From: Clostridia bacterium
Lineage (GTDB): Bacteria > Bacillota > Clostridia > Oscillospirales > Acutalibacteraceae
Direction: 5' to 3'
DNA length: 59,902 bases
Assembly (NCBI GenBank): GCA_017461235.1
Contig: JAFTYU010000035.1
Location: 1 to 59,902, forward strand
Shown here: positions 38,240 through 45,708 of the stretch, one piece after another
How positions within the stretch are numbered: position 1 is the stretch's first letter
How the letters are laid out: each line of letters opens with the position of its first letter
Position numbers and translations under genes: made by a program
The notes under the pieces: generated by a model
The model's input: only the letters and a program-made list of their open reading frames with translations
Databases searched by the model: none
What the model was told of the DNA's origin: nothing

Positions 38240-38533
38240 GGAATTGGTTGAGAAATGTTGTGTGAAAATTTTTATATAACTTTTTATTTATCGAATAAAT
38301 GCCTTTCCCCCCCTTGAAAGTCCACATATAAAAACATGATATCATAAATACACAAAAACTATGTATTTGAGGAGGTGCTTCTTTGTCCTAAGGAATAAAA
38401 CACAAAAAAGAAGGGATGTGGTATTTGGCAACACTGCTCTGGCAAAGCAATCAATAACCAAGTTTTCATTTTCGCAATGCATAAAATGATTTAATTAAAA
38501 ACAAACATGAATATTTGAAAGGGTTTTTTTGTT

Positions 38534-38803
38534 ATGAAGAATAATTATCAGACTATTAATGCAACAAAAACAATGTATGGCAGTAAACAGGTTGACCTTG
38601 ACGGTGGCACCTGGCACGGTGGCAGACAAGGCGACCTTGACGGTGGCACCTGGCACGGTGGCAGACAGGGCGACCTTGATGGTGGCACCTGGCACGGTGG
38701 CAGACAAGGCGACCTTGACGGTGGCACCTGGCACGGTGGCAGACAGGGTGACCTTGACGGTGGCACCTGGCATGCGGAGTATAATTCTTTGAATTCTGAA
38801 TAA
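38534..38803 (+). CDS. Repeat precursor peptide with DLDGGTWHGGRQG units
   Basis: An 89-residue peptide. Residues 1-19 (MKNNYQTINATKTMYGSKQ) look like a leader; residues 20-71 are four 13-residue units, first V-DLDGGTWHGGRQ and then G-DLDGGTWHGGRQ; residues 72-80 repeat the first nine residues; AEYNSLNSE ends it. AAAGGG lies 10 bases before the ATG. All base differences between units (Gln, Asp, Gly and His codons) are silent, so the peptide is under selection. The shape (leader plus repeated cores) is that of a multi-core RiPP precursor or a poly-modifier; HGG at each unit end could be exposed by cleavage. First gene of the nine-gene cluster, 49 bases before the next. No family recognised. 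Confidence 0.85.
   Translation: MKNNYQTINATKTMYGSKQVDLDGGTWHGGRQGDLDGGTWHGGRQGDLDGGTWHGGRQGDLDGGTWHGGRQGDLDGGTWHAEYNSLNSE
38591..38773 (+). repeat. 39-bp coding tandem repeat, 4.7 copies
   Basis: Units at 38591, 38630, 38669, 38708 and 38747 (last one 27 bases). The unit has 26 G/C in 39 bases, much richer than its AT-rich surroundings. Since 39 is a multiple of three, other frames on both strands are also open, which is a by-product. Confidence 0.95.
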
Positions 38804-38852
38804 TAAGAACTTGCGACGTTGGTCGCTTATTAATGAATAAGGGGGTTGTTGT

Positions 38853-39239
38853 ATGTTGTACCTTATATTAATTCCGATAATTGCTATAGGAATAACTTTC
38901 GCTATTAAAATTCAATCATTAAAAGAGCCGAATAACTTCGTTTTCAATTATGCGGCTAAAACGAAATTTGAAAACAAAGAACACTCCTATAAATTTAACA
39001 TTCAAAAATATAGTTCGGGGTATAGGTGTTACATTGAACAAATCCCTTCTTTTCGAGGCAGGGCAACCAATAACTATATACCGCATTATTGGGTGGAAAA
39101 TTCAACGGGTAAACACTACATTTGTTGGACCGGTAAAATAACGTATTCAGAGCAGGCAAAGACTCTTTGTCGTAATTGGGCTGATGCAACACAAATGTTT
39201 ATTGATACCGGTAAGCCTGCACCGGGATTTGAAAGGTAG
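38853..39239 (+). CDS. Membrane-anchored YICW protein (candidate E2-like)
   Basis: A 128-residue protein behind AAGGGGG. Residues 1-20 (MLYLILIPIIAIGITFAIKI) form a membrane anchor; the rest is soluble. Its domain shares with the proteins at 39496 and 39858 a pattern of YRCYIEQIP (central strand), a histidine (PHYWVEN), then HYICW (Cys91), and a helix WADATQMFIDTG. A His followed by a conserved Cys and a helix is the arrangement of ubiquitin-conjugating E2-type active sites, and an E1-like gene lies downstream. E2-like function is therefore an inference from motif and context; it is not a direct family match. Confidence 0.6.
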   Translation: MLYLILIPIIAIGITFAIKIQSLKEPNNFVFNYAAKTKFENKEHSYKFNIQKYSSGYRCYIEQIPSFRGRATNNYIPHYWVENSTGKHYICWTGKITYSEQAKTLCRNWADATQMFIDTGKPAPGFER

Positions 39240-39250
39240 GATACTATTGT

Positions 39251-39493
39251 ATGGAAACATTTGAGATTATTATAACCATCATATGCTTGATTGCATATAC
39301 GATTTTCGCAGTATGGGCAATTAGTAAATGCAAAAAGTTATCTACCGGCATTGCGAGTACCATATGCTTAGCTGCCGGAAGTGCCGGTATATACTTTGCC
39401 GCCTCTGTTGTAGCTGTAGTTTTAATTTGGCTATTAAAGGCTTTATTAGTTATTGGCGCGATAGCATTGGTACTGTATTTAATTGGAGGCTAA
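39251..39493 (+). CDS. Small two-helix membrane protein
   Basis: An 80-residue protein with helices at about 5-25 (IIITIICLIAYTIFAVWAI) and 35-78 (glycine/alanine-rich, possibly two passes). AGGAT lies upstream, and the next gene starts two bases after its stop. No known family. Together with the anchor of the preceding protein it suggests that part of the system works at the membrane. Confidence 0.6.
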   Translation: METFEIIITIICLIAYTIFAVWAISKCKKLSTGIASTICLAAGSAGIYFAASVVAVVLIWLLKALLVIGAIALVLYLIGG

Positions 39494-39495
39494 TA

Positions 39496-39861
39496 GTGAA
39501 ATACGAGCATAATTTTTATACTACAAGGGATAAGTTATTGGACATAGAGTTTCTTTTTTTAGATTTGGGTGCAGAGATTGGCTGGAGAGGGTATGTTCTG
39601 TCAGAGATAAACTATAAACAATTTTCTTCAAAAAGATCTGATGTTTATACGGACACGCATTTATACATCGATGAAAATCAGCACAGATATATTGATGCAG
39701 ATAAAGATTATCCATACATTTGCTGGACCAAGCCGATATTTAATTTAGATACAATGCATGAATTGGCAGCTATGTGGGCTGAAATTACATCATATTACAT
39801 TCGTCATGGCGGAGATTTTGCTTTTATTCAGAAAAAGTTAAAAGGAGCAGGTGTCATATGA
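39496..39861 (+). CDS. YICW protein, second copy (candidate E2-like)
   Basis: A 121-residue soluble protein starting with GTG at 39496, set by GGAGG six bases upstream. It aligns closely with the product of the next gene: YEHNFYTTRDKLLDIEFLF against YEFNMYRTSDKFLDIKFLF, then IGWRGYVLSEINY against SDWRAYILTDINY. It has THLYIDE, YPYICW (Cys76) and the helix WAEITSYYIRHGGDF. The conserved Cys and upstream His are the candidate active site. It overlaps the next gene by four bases. Function inferred only from context. Confidence 0.65.
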   Translation: MKYEHNFYTTRDKLLDIEFLFLDLGAEIGWRGYVLSEINYKQFSSKRSDVYTDTHLYIDENQHRYIDADKDYPYICWTKPIFNLDTMHELAAMWAEITSYYIRHGGDFAFIQKKLKGAGVI

Positions 39862-40265
39862 TGAGATACGAATTCAATATGTATCGAACATCTGATAAGT
39901 TTTTGGATATCAAGTTTTTGTTTGTTGAAATAGCTCCATCAGATTGGCGAGCATATATTTTGACAGATATTAATTACCAAAGAATATCGCAGGAACGTTC
40001 AGATTCTATTACGGTTATACATAGATTAACTGAATATGATGAATCTATAAGAACAAAGATTTTTACTTTTATAAGAAACAACAATATTCCTTATTGCAAA
40101 CAAACAATTCATTATATTTGTTGGTCATCTGTTGTGAAGAATCTTGAAAGTATGAGAGAAGTTGCAAAAACATGGTCAGAGATAACATCATACTACATTC
40201 AACACGGTGGATCTTTCGAAACAATTCAACCCAGACTTAAAGCAAGAGGGATAGTAACATTATGA
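39858..40265 (+). CDS. YICW protein, third copy (candidate E2-like)
   Basis: A 135-residue paralogue of the preceding protein, with a longer insert before the Cys motif: VIHRLTEYDESI, then IHYICW (Cys88), and the helix WSEITSYYIQHGGSF. The two paralogues lie back to back with ATGA overlaps on both sides, which implies equal dosage. If they are E2-like, one may have a different partner or substrate. They could also be a new enzyme family unrelated to E2; structure prediction would decide. Confidence 0.65.
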   Translation: MMRYEFNMYRTSDKFLDIKFLFVEIAPSDWRAYILTDINYQRISQERSDSITVIHRLTEYDESIRTKIFTFIRNNNIPYCKQTIHYICWSSVVKNLESMREVAKTWSEITSYYIQHGGSFETIQPRLKARGIVTL

Positions 40266-41752
40266 GAAAAATTATGAAGCTTATTAAGGAGATTTTAAAA
40301 ATGAAGTGTAATACCGATAAAAGAAATGTATCATCTAATGAACCATGGATCTTTACCGCTGAGGTTTATGATGAAATCAAGAGAACCATAGGTCGTAGAA
40401 AGCCGGAACAAGGCGGTATCCTTGGCTCTAGTGACGGCAAACACATTGATCATTACTATTTTGACAAAACCGCAAACCGCTCTTCTGCAAGCTATACCAT
40501 GGATACGAAGGCATTAAATGAAGTGATTCATAACTGGAATGATAATGGCGTCCAGTTGGTAGGCATTATCCATTCGCATCCTCAGGGCGTAAATCGACCT
40601 TCGTCAGGCGATATGGAAACAGCAAAGCACATTATCGAAACCATCGATGTTCAGGGTAGGTTTTTTACACCTATAGTACAAGTATCTCCTAAGCTTACTG
40701 GAGAAATCAAGATTTACCCTTACACATTTGAGCAAACAGTCGAAATGAAACCTCAGTCTATGGAAATTGAAGAAAGCGCGGTGGATAAAATCAAAGAACG
40801 TCATTTGAGAGCACTTGATAAAAAAGCTCCGAACCGTTTTAAACGAATTGAATCTATTTTCCCCGAAAATCTTATGAAAAAAAAGGTTGTAATTTGTTTC
40901 GGATGTGGTGGTTCCGGGCCGTTCATTGAAACCCTTGCCCGTTGTGGAGTTGAAACTTTTGTAAATGTCGATGGAGATATCGTTGAAGATACAAACATTG
41001 CAACCCAGGGTGCCTATATTCATGAAATCGGAAAATATAAAGTGGATGTTCTCGAAGAAAGGATCCGCAATATCAACCCTTTGGCGCGTGTTGTAAGCAT
41101 TAATCGTTATTTAGATGAGAATATGACTGATGACGAGTTTGCACTCATTACCGGAATCAAGAATTACAATTACGAAGATGTATTGCTTCTAGGGTGCACA
41201 GATAATTTCTATGCTCAAGATCGATGTGCGCAGTTGGCACTCAAATTCGGTGTACCATACTTGGCGGCACAGATTTTTGAAAAAGGCAGAGGTCATGAAG
41301 TAATTTTTTCTTATCCGGGTGTTACAAAAGCTTGCCCCAGATGTATGCTGGAGAGCAGGTATAAAAAGTTTTTGACATCATCGCAAAACGCAACCGGTTC
41401 ATCTTCAGGAGCGGCAGTATGCGTAACAGACTATCTTAATTCCATTAAAGCATATATGGCAATCTACATTCTCTGTTACAACGAACAGCAAACACCGTTT
41501 TATCATCTTCTTGATAAGTTTGCCGACAGAAACTATTTGATGACAAGGTGTTCCGATGAACTCCAAGCACCTGCATTTGAACCGATAGCAGAGTTGGAAT
41601 CTAAAGAAACGGACCTTACCTTTCCGTTTATGACTGTAGCTATCGAGCAAACAGTAGAAAAAGACTGCCCCCTTTGTTATGGAACAGGAGACATCAGTAT
41701 AATTAAGAATAGAATCCCGGATACGAGATATCTACCTAATATAAGTATTTAA
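40262..41752 (+). CDS. JAB/JAMM peptidase fused to a ThiF/E1-like adenylation domain
   Basis: Up to 496 residues; an inner ATG at 40301 with AAGGAG may be the main start. The N-terminal JAB domain has the complete JAMM zinc motif: Glu49 in PEQGGILG, then HSHPQGVNRPSSGD (His104, His106, Ser114, Asp117). From about residue 205 a ThiF/E1 domain follows: VVICFGCGGSGPF (nucleotide loop), NVDGDIVEDTNIATQ, LLLGCTDN, CPRC (358-361) and CPLC (469-472) as a four-Cys zinc site, and Cys387 (GAAVCVTDY) as a possible thiol carrier. JAB removes or trims ubiquitin-like modifiers and ThiF adenylates C-terminal carboxylates, so one protein could both process and activate the repeat peptide (inference). Confidence 0.85.
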   Translation: MRKIMKLIKEILKMKCNTDKRNVSSNEPWIFTAEVYDEIKRTIGRRKPEQGGILGSSDGKHIDHYYFDKTANRSSASYTMDTKALNEVIHNWNDNGVQLVGIIHSHPQGVNRPSSGDMETAKHIIETIDVQGRFFTPIVQVSPKLTGEIKIYPYTFEQTVEMKPQSMEIEESAVDKIKERHLRALDKKAPNRFKRIESIFPENLMKKKVVICFGCGGSGPFIETLARCGVETFVNVDGDIVEDTNIATQGAYIHEIGKYKVDVLEERIRNINPLARVVSINRYLDENMTDDEFALITGIKNYNYEDVLLLGCTDNFYAQDRCAQLALKFGVPYLAAQIFEKGRGHEVIFSYPGVTKACPRCMLESRYKKFLTSSQNATGSSSGAAVCVTDYLNSIKAYMAIYILCYNEQQTPFYHLLDKFADRNYLMTRCSDELQAPAFEPIAELESKETDLTFPFMTVAIEQTVEKDCPLCYGTGDISIIKNRIPDTRYLPNISI

Positions 41753-41779
41753 CATTATAACTCGAAAGGACTTGGCAAT

Positions 41780-43228
41780 ATGTTTAATTGGAAAAGACTT
41801 TGTTCTAATGAAAACAGTTTTGAAGAACTTCACGATGAACTCAAAGCAGGCAATGGATTATATATTCTTGACAACGTCAAGATGCCTGAAACCTGTGGTG
41901 ACTGTGTTTGCACTATTGAATTCAAATATTACTCTGAAAATCGAATTGTTCTGTCTTGCTCCGGTGCGCCCGTTGACTATTTAGGCACTGATACTCAGAT
42001 TGCAGAATGGTTAACTACTGGTACAAAGGAGTTTGGCAACTTTGATGAGGTTAAAACATTTCTTTCCAAATTCAAAAGTGATAGATGTTTAAACTCAGAA
42101 GATGACATTATCCCGGTAAGCGTTGTGGAGAATGGTACATCGGCAGAAGTTGCTAAACCCAGACCTAAAGTTAAATATGACAAGGACAATCTCACCGTGC
42201 CCGAATCCAATAAAAAATATATTGTCATTGATAAGGATAAACTTATTCTTGAACTAAACGATGAGATTTTTGGTCAAGAAGAAAACATTGCGAAAATCGC
42301 ACACTTAGTGTGCAATCATCTTGCTACCAAACATAAATCAAGACCTTTGTCCGTCTTCATTTATGGACCGACCGGAATCGGTAAGTCTGCTGTTATTGAA
42401 GCTTTGGTTGCTGCTATAAACAGGCAAATTGATAAGGATAAAGCTTTTGCATACAGACCTGTTGATTGCACGCAGTTTCAGGATAGAGCCGATATTTCAA
42501 GGCTGACCGGTGCTGCTCCTGGTTATGTAGGTTTTGATGAGCCCGGCGTTTTTGCAATTCTTGAAGATAACCCAAATACCGTCTTCGTTTTCGAGGAAAT
42601 AGAAAAAGCAGCCAACAATGCCACTGAGGTAATTATGCAGGCAATGGAAACCGGAAAACAGGAAACCAACGGAAAAACACTCAAAAGCGGAGAGAATTAT
42701 TACGATCTTTCCAATTGTATTATTTTCTTCACCAGCAATATCGAGATAAATGAAAAGAAAAACATCGGCTTCGCATTTCCCGTTAACCACGACAGAAAAG
42801 ATGCACAAGCGAAAGCCATTTGCAGCACTAATATTGCGAGAATCATCGGAAAAGAAACTAAAGAAGCAAAAGTTAAACTTGCAGGTACAGGCAAATTCAG
42901 AAGAGAAGTAATTGGCAGAATGAACGCAATAATCAAGTTCAATGCAATTACAGGTGATGCCATAAAGGATGTTGCTGCAAAATGCATTAGCAATCTCGCA
43001 GAAAAAGATCATTATCTCTACGTAACTGAAATTGAAACCGGTGTGCTTCAAGAGTTCTTAAACGTGACCGCAGGAGAAGTCGAAAACTTTGGAGTTCGTG
43101 CGGTACGTGATGAAGCGCAATACTATTTTTCTGATGCGTTAAGAGTATACTCGCATACTCATGCGGACTATGCCCATATTAAGATAACGGGAACTCTTGA
43201 TAATGTTGTGATCGTGGAAAGCGAATGA
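41780..43228 (+). CDS. Single-ring Clp-type AAA+ unfoldase
   Basis: A 482-residue protein behind AAAGGA. Residues 1-150 form an N-terminal domain with DCVCTIEFKYYSENRIVLSC; it resembles no standard Clp N domain. Residues 155-480 match the second AAA+ ring (D2) of ClpA/ClpB: Walker A GPTGIGKS (196-203), pore loop GAAPGYVGFDEPG, Walker B VFVFEEIEKA, sensor FFTSN. NIGFAF (IGF, 329-331) falls at the position of the ClpA IGL loop that docks to ClpP. The D1 ring is absent. It is therefore a ClpP partner, most likely of the ClpP encoded next. The private N domain probably recognises this system's substrate. Confidence 0.88.
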   Translation: MFNWKRLCSNENSFEELHDELKAGNGLYILDNVKMPETCGDCVCTIEFKYYSENRIVLSCSGAPVDYLGTDTQIAEWLTTGTKEFGNFDEVKTFLSKFKSDRCLNSEDDIIPVSVVENGTSAEVAKPRPKVKYDKDNLTVPESNKKYIVIDKDKLILELNDEIFGQEENIAKIAHLVCNHLATKHKSRPLSVFIYGPTGIGKSAVIEALVAAINRQIDKDKAFAYRPVDCTQFQDRADISRLTGAAPGYVGFDEPGVFAILEDNPNTVFVFEEIEKAANNATEVIMQAMETGKQETNGKTLKSGENYYDLSNCIIFFTSNIEINEKKNIGFAFPVNHDRKDAQAKAICSTNIARIIGKETKEAKVKLAGTGKFRREVIGRMNAIIKFNAITGDAIKDVAAKCISNLAEKDHYLYVTEIETGVLQEFLNVTAGEVENFGVRAVRDEAQYYFSDALRVYSHTHADYAHIKITGTLDNVVIVESE

Positions 43229-43314
43229 TGTAAATACACTTTATTCCCTTCTCCCCTGTGCGATTATATAAAAGTAAAATTACAAACACATAATAAACGG
43301 AGGAAATCCCTTAT

Positions 43315-43893
43315 ATGAATACAATTGTTAAGAGCAGCCATGGTATTACGCTGATTCCTGTAACAAGCAAATTGCTTGCGGAACGTAAAATTTTTATCGA
43401 AGATGAAATCACACCGGCATCAGCATGCGAAACAGTCAGAGCCCTTATGCTTCTTGTAAAAGAAGATCCTGACAAGCCAATTGATATTTATATTAATTCG
43501 CCCGGCGGACGGGTCGATGCGGGCTTAATGATTTACGATACGCTAAAAGGTATGAAAACAGAAGTTAATTTGCACTGCATCGGAATGGCTGCATCTATGG
43601 CAGCGGTCATTCTTGCCGGTGGTAAAAAAGGCCATCGCTTTATCCTGCCGCACAGCAAGACCATGATACATGAGCCATTAATTTCAGGCGGCGTCGGAGG
43701 TAGTGCAACCTCAATTCAACGCACAGCAGAATCAATTATGGAAACAAAACGACTCACTGTAGAATTGCTTGCCAAAGACACAGGTAAAAAAGAAAAAGAT
43801 ATTGAATCCGCTGTCGCGTTTGATAATTATATGAATGCAGAAGAAGCCATCGCATTTGGTATTTGCGATAGCATAGAGTATGAGCTTGTATAA
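43315..43893 (+). CDS. ClpP-family serine peptidase
   Basis: A 192-residue ClpP with the whole triad: Ser94 in GMAASMAAV, His119 in MIHEP and Asp170 in FDNYMNAEEA. INSPGGRVDAG is the oxyanion region. GGATSIQ-like GGSATSIQRTAESI forms the handle helix. Length and motifs match active ClpP, not the inactive ClpR forms. GGAGG precedes the ATG. Its place between a Clp ATPase and a TraG-like ATPase indicates a dedicated copy and not the housekeeping clpP, which normally stands near clpX or tig. The N-terminal loop sequence differs from house ClpP, as expected for a private partner. Confidence 0.92.
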   Translation: MNTIVKSSHGITLIPVTSKLLAERKIFIEDEITPASACETVRALMLLVKEDPDKPIDIYINSPGGRVDAGLMIYDTLKGMKTEVNLHCIGMAASMAAVILAGGKKGHRFILPHSKTMIHEPLISGGVGGSATSIQRTAESIMETKRLTVELLAKDTGKKEKDIESAVAFDNYMNAEEAIAFGICDSIEYELV

Positions 43894-43904
43894 GGAGAAA
43901 AAAG

Positions 43905-45197
43905 ATGGATAAAGTAATACTCGCAAAGAACGTGGTTCTGGATGGAGGCTTGGGTTCAAGCCGTCCCAATGACAATCAAATGATTTTCGGTGGTTCCGGC
44001 TCAGGAAAATCCATGTCGATATTTCTTCCGACCTTGTATAACATAAGGGACAGTAGCTTTATAGGTACTTTTGCGAAAAGAGGCGTTGTATCTAGTGGTG
44101 TGGCTTATTTTAAGAAGCAAGGGTACAAGAATTATGTTTGTAATTTAGCTAATCCTGAAAAAGATGATTTTCTCCCTGACCCACTGGATTACGTTACATC
44201 CGATGATGATGTTCAAGAACTTGCTCGCCAGATAGCCAATGGGAATCCGGCATATCAACACTCGGTAAAATTTGATCCTTTTTGGAGAGAAGCCTGTGAA
44301 GCACTGCTAATCGGTTTAATTTATTATGTTCTGATGACTGCAGAGCATCCTTGCATGAAGAAAGTAATCGATCTCTTTTATTCACTTAAAATCAGGGAAG
44401 ACGGCAAAGCAATAACTACAACTTTAGACAGGCAAATTGAATTTCTTGAGACTAACGCACCTGATTCAATTGCAGCGAGAAAGCTGGGCTCCTTCCGTCA
44501 GCTGCCTTACGCTACGGCAACATGCGTAAGAGATGACCTTGAAAAAGCCATTCAGAATATGTTTCCCGTATCTATTCAGGCGGCAATGTCAGATGAAGCA
44601 TACATTGATTTTGAAAAATTCGCAACAGAGAAATCTGCTATGTTTATCATCACAAGCCCGGTAAGAACTTCCCAATATGGTTTCGCAAATCTGTTATTCT
44701 CAATTGCTATTCGTCAGTTAATGGAGTTTGCTGAGAGACGAGAAGACAACCGTCTTCCCAGACACGTAAAATTACTTTTCGATGATTTCAGCTGCGGATT
44801 CCCTATTATGAACTACGAAAAAGCCATTTCCACCTTTAGGGCTGCGGGTATCTCTTCTATGATGCTTTGTCAATCCCTGTCACAGTTGGACGCAACATAT
44901 GGACCTGATAACAGCACGGTCATTCTTGATAACTGCAGTACACTCGTTTATCTTCCCGGTGGCATGAATAAAAAAACTTGCTCGTATGTCAGTGAAATGA
45001 TCAACTTGCCTTTGGATGAAATTATGTTTATGGAGATGGGCAATGTAGTTGTGTTCCGATCCGGCAAGCAGCCTGTTATTGCTCCTCGATATGACACTCC
45101 CGGTGATCCGCTTTATCAAAAATTTATTTCCTGCGGAACGACCAAAAAGAAAAAGCAAAAGAAGGAGAGAGAAGCATCAAATACTGTTTCTCGCTAA
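43905..45197 (+). CDS. VirD4/TraG-like ATPase without membrane anchor
   Basis: A 430-residue ATPase of the type IV coupling protein class. Walker A: MIFGGSGSGKSMS (Lys35); Walker B: KLLFDDF (about 289-295); the motifs IGTFAKRG and SMMLCQSLSQLDATYG are typical of TraG/VirD4. Unlike conjugation proteins it lacks the N-terminal membrane helices, and no relaxase or mating genes are near. It starts 12 bases after clpP with AAGGAG. In this context it may pump a peptide or protein substrate; a leftover from a conjugative element is the other possibility. Confidence 0.82.
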   Translation: MDKVILAKNVVLDGGLGSSRPNDNQMIFGGSGSGKSMSIFLPTLYNIRDSSFIGTFAKRGVVSSGVAYFKKQGYKNYVCNLANPEKDDFLPDPLDYVTSDDDVQELARQIANGNPAYQHSVKFDPFWREACEALLIGLIYYVLMTAEHPCMKKVIDLFYSLKIREDGKAITTTLDRQIEFLETNAPDSIAARKLGSFRQLPYATATCVRDDLEKAIQNMFPVSIQAAMSDEAYIDFEKFATEKSAMFIITSPVRTSQYGFANLLFSIAIRQLMEFAERREDNRLPRHVKLLFDDFSCGFPIMNYEKAISTFRAAGISSMMLCQSLSQLDATYGPDNSTVILDNCSTLVYLPGGMNKKTCSYVSEMINLPLDEIMFMEMGNVVVFRSGKQPVIAPRYDTPGDPLYQKFISCGTTKKKKQKKEREASNTVSR

Positions 45198-45209
45198 GCG
45201 ATTTCAGTT

Positions 45210-45410
45210 ATGAATAACACAAAGCATAATGTATTTGTCAAGCATCTTAAATTGACATTGCAGGAAAATTTCAAACCAAAAGCACAACCAATAACCTCGC
45301 TTGATGATTTATTTGCGGAAGATGACGAAGATGTATGTAACGATGAGATAACGAAGGAACTGGAAAAAATGTTTGATGAGCTGTTTAGCCCATCAGACGA
45401 CAATAATTAA
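45210..45410 (+). CDS. Small acidic protein at the end of the cluster
   Basis: A 66-residue protein with a basic first half (HNVFVKHLKLTLQENFKPKAQ) and a very acidic second half (LFAEDDEDVCNDEITKEL, ELFSPSDDNN). It follows the TraG-like gene by 12 bases but has only a poor ribosome binding site. It could be an adaptor or assembly factor of the ATPase; no family recognised. Confidence 0.5.
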   Translation: MNNTKHNVFVKHLKLTLQENFKPKAQPITSLDDLFAEDDEDVCNDEITKELEKMFDELFSPSDDNN

Positions 45411-45522
45411 AGCAGCATGACAAAACACAGAAAGTTACAAATATTCGGCATAATATCAATATAGCGCATTTTGTTTTCACCACACTTTGAACGCGTAAAA
45501 CAATTGATTGAATTCTTTGAAG
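45411..45522. other. Short AT-rich spacer before the hairpin array
   Basis: No open frame or clear signal; together with the array and tRNA fragments the gene-free stretch runs from 45411 to 45924. Confidence 0.5.
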
Positions 45523-45705
45523 AATGCGAAGCATTGTATATCATCAATTCCACAGGAATTGCATATCATCACGGCAACGCCGTGAATATCATCATTGCGA
45601 AAGCAATTTAATACACGCTACGCGTGATGATATACAGCCTGACGGCTGATGAGATAAAACGATAGCTCTGCTATCGTTGATGATATGCCATTGCTTTCGC
45701 AATGG
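45523..45705. repeat. Nested array of eight hairpins with mirrored spacers
   Basis: Eight short stems: 45523-45535, 45546-45560, 45571-45583, 45594-45607, 45614-45626, 45635-45648, 45658-45678 (9 bp) and 45688-45705 (7 bp). The three left spacers contain ATATCATC; the three right spacers contain its reverse complement (GATGATAT, once GATGAGAT). The spacers can thus pair with each other to form a tree-like fold with hairpins on each level. No coding content. Confidence 0.9.
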
Positions 45706-45708
45706 ATA

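Larger units (their letters stand above)
37730..38533. other. 800-base gap before the repeat-peptide operon
   Basis: AT-rich. It holds a strong orphan terminator (37989-38025), a degraded gene fragment (38103-38239) and a leader region (38340-38533) with an AGGAGG site at about 38371 that serves no open frame. The promoter of the repeat-peptide operon should be here; TTGAAA near 38318 has no well-spaced -10. Confidence 0.5.

Noticed and set aside
38416-38457. Short frame MWYLATLLWQSNQ upstream of the repeat peptide
   Set aside because: The purine-rich site touches the ATG without spacing and nothing supports translation.
38495-38773. Long open frames on the minus strand across the repeat region (repeats such as VPGATVKVALSA and PPSRSPCL)
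   Set aside because: They arise because the 39-bp unit has no stop in several frames. They lack a ribosome binding site, oppose the operon, and one of them changes residues between units, while the plus-strand frame does not.
38591-38773. Tandem repeat considered as a CRISPR array
   Set aside because: Units are directly adjacent with no unique spacers, they are in frame, and there are no cas genes.
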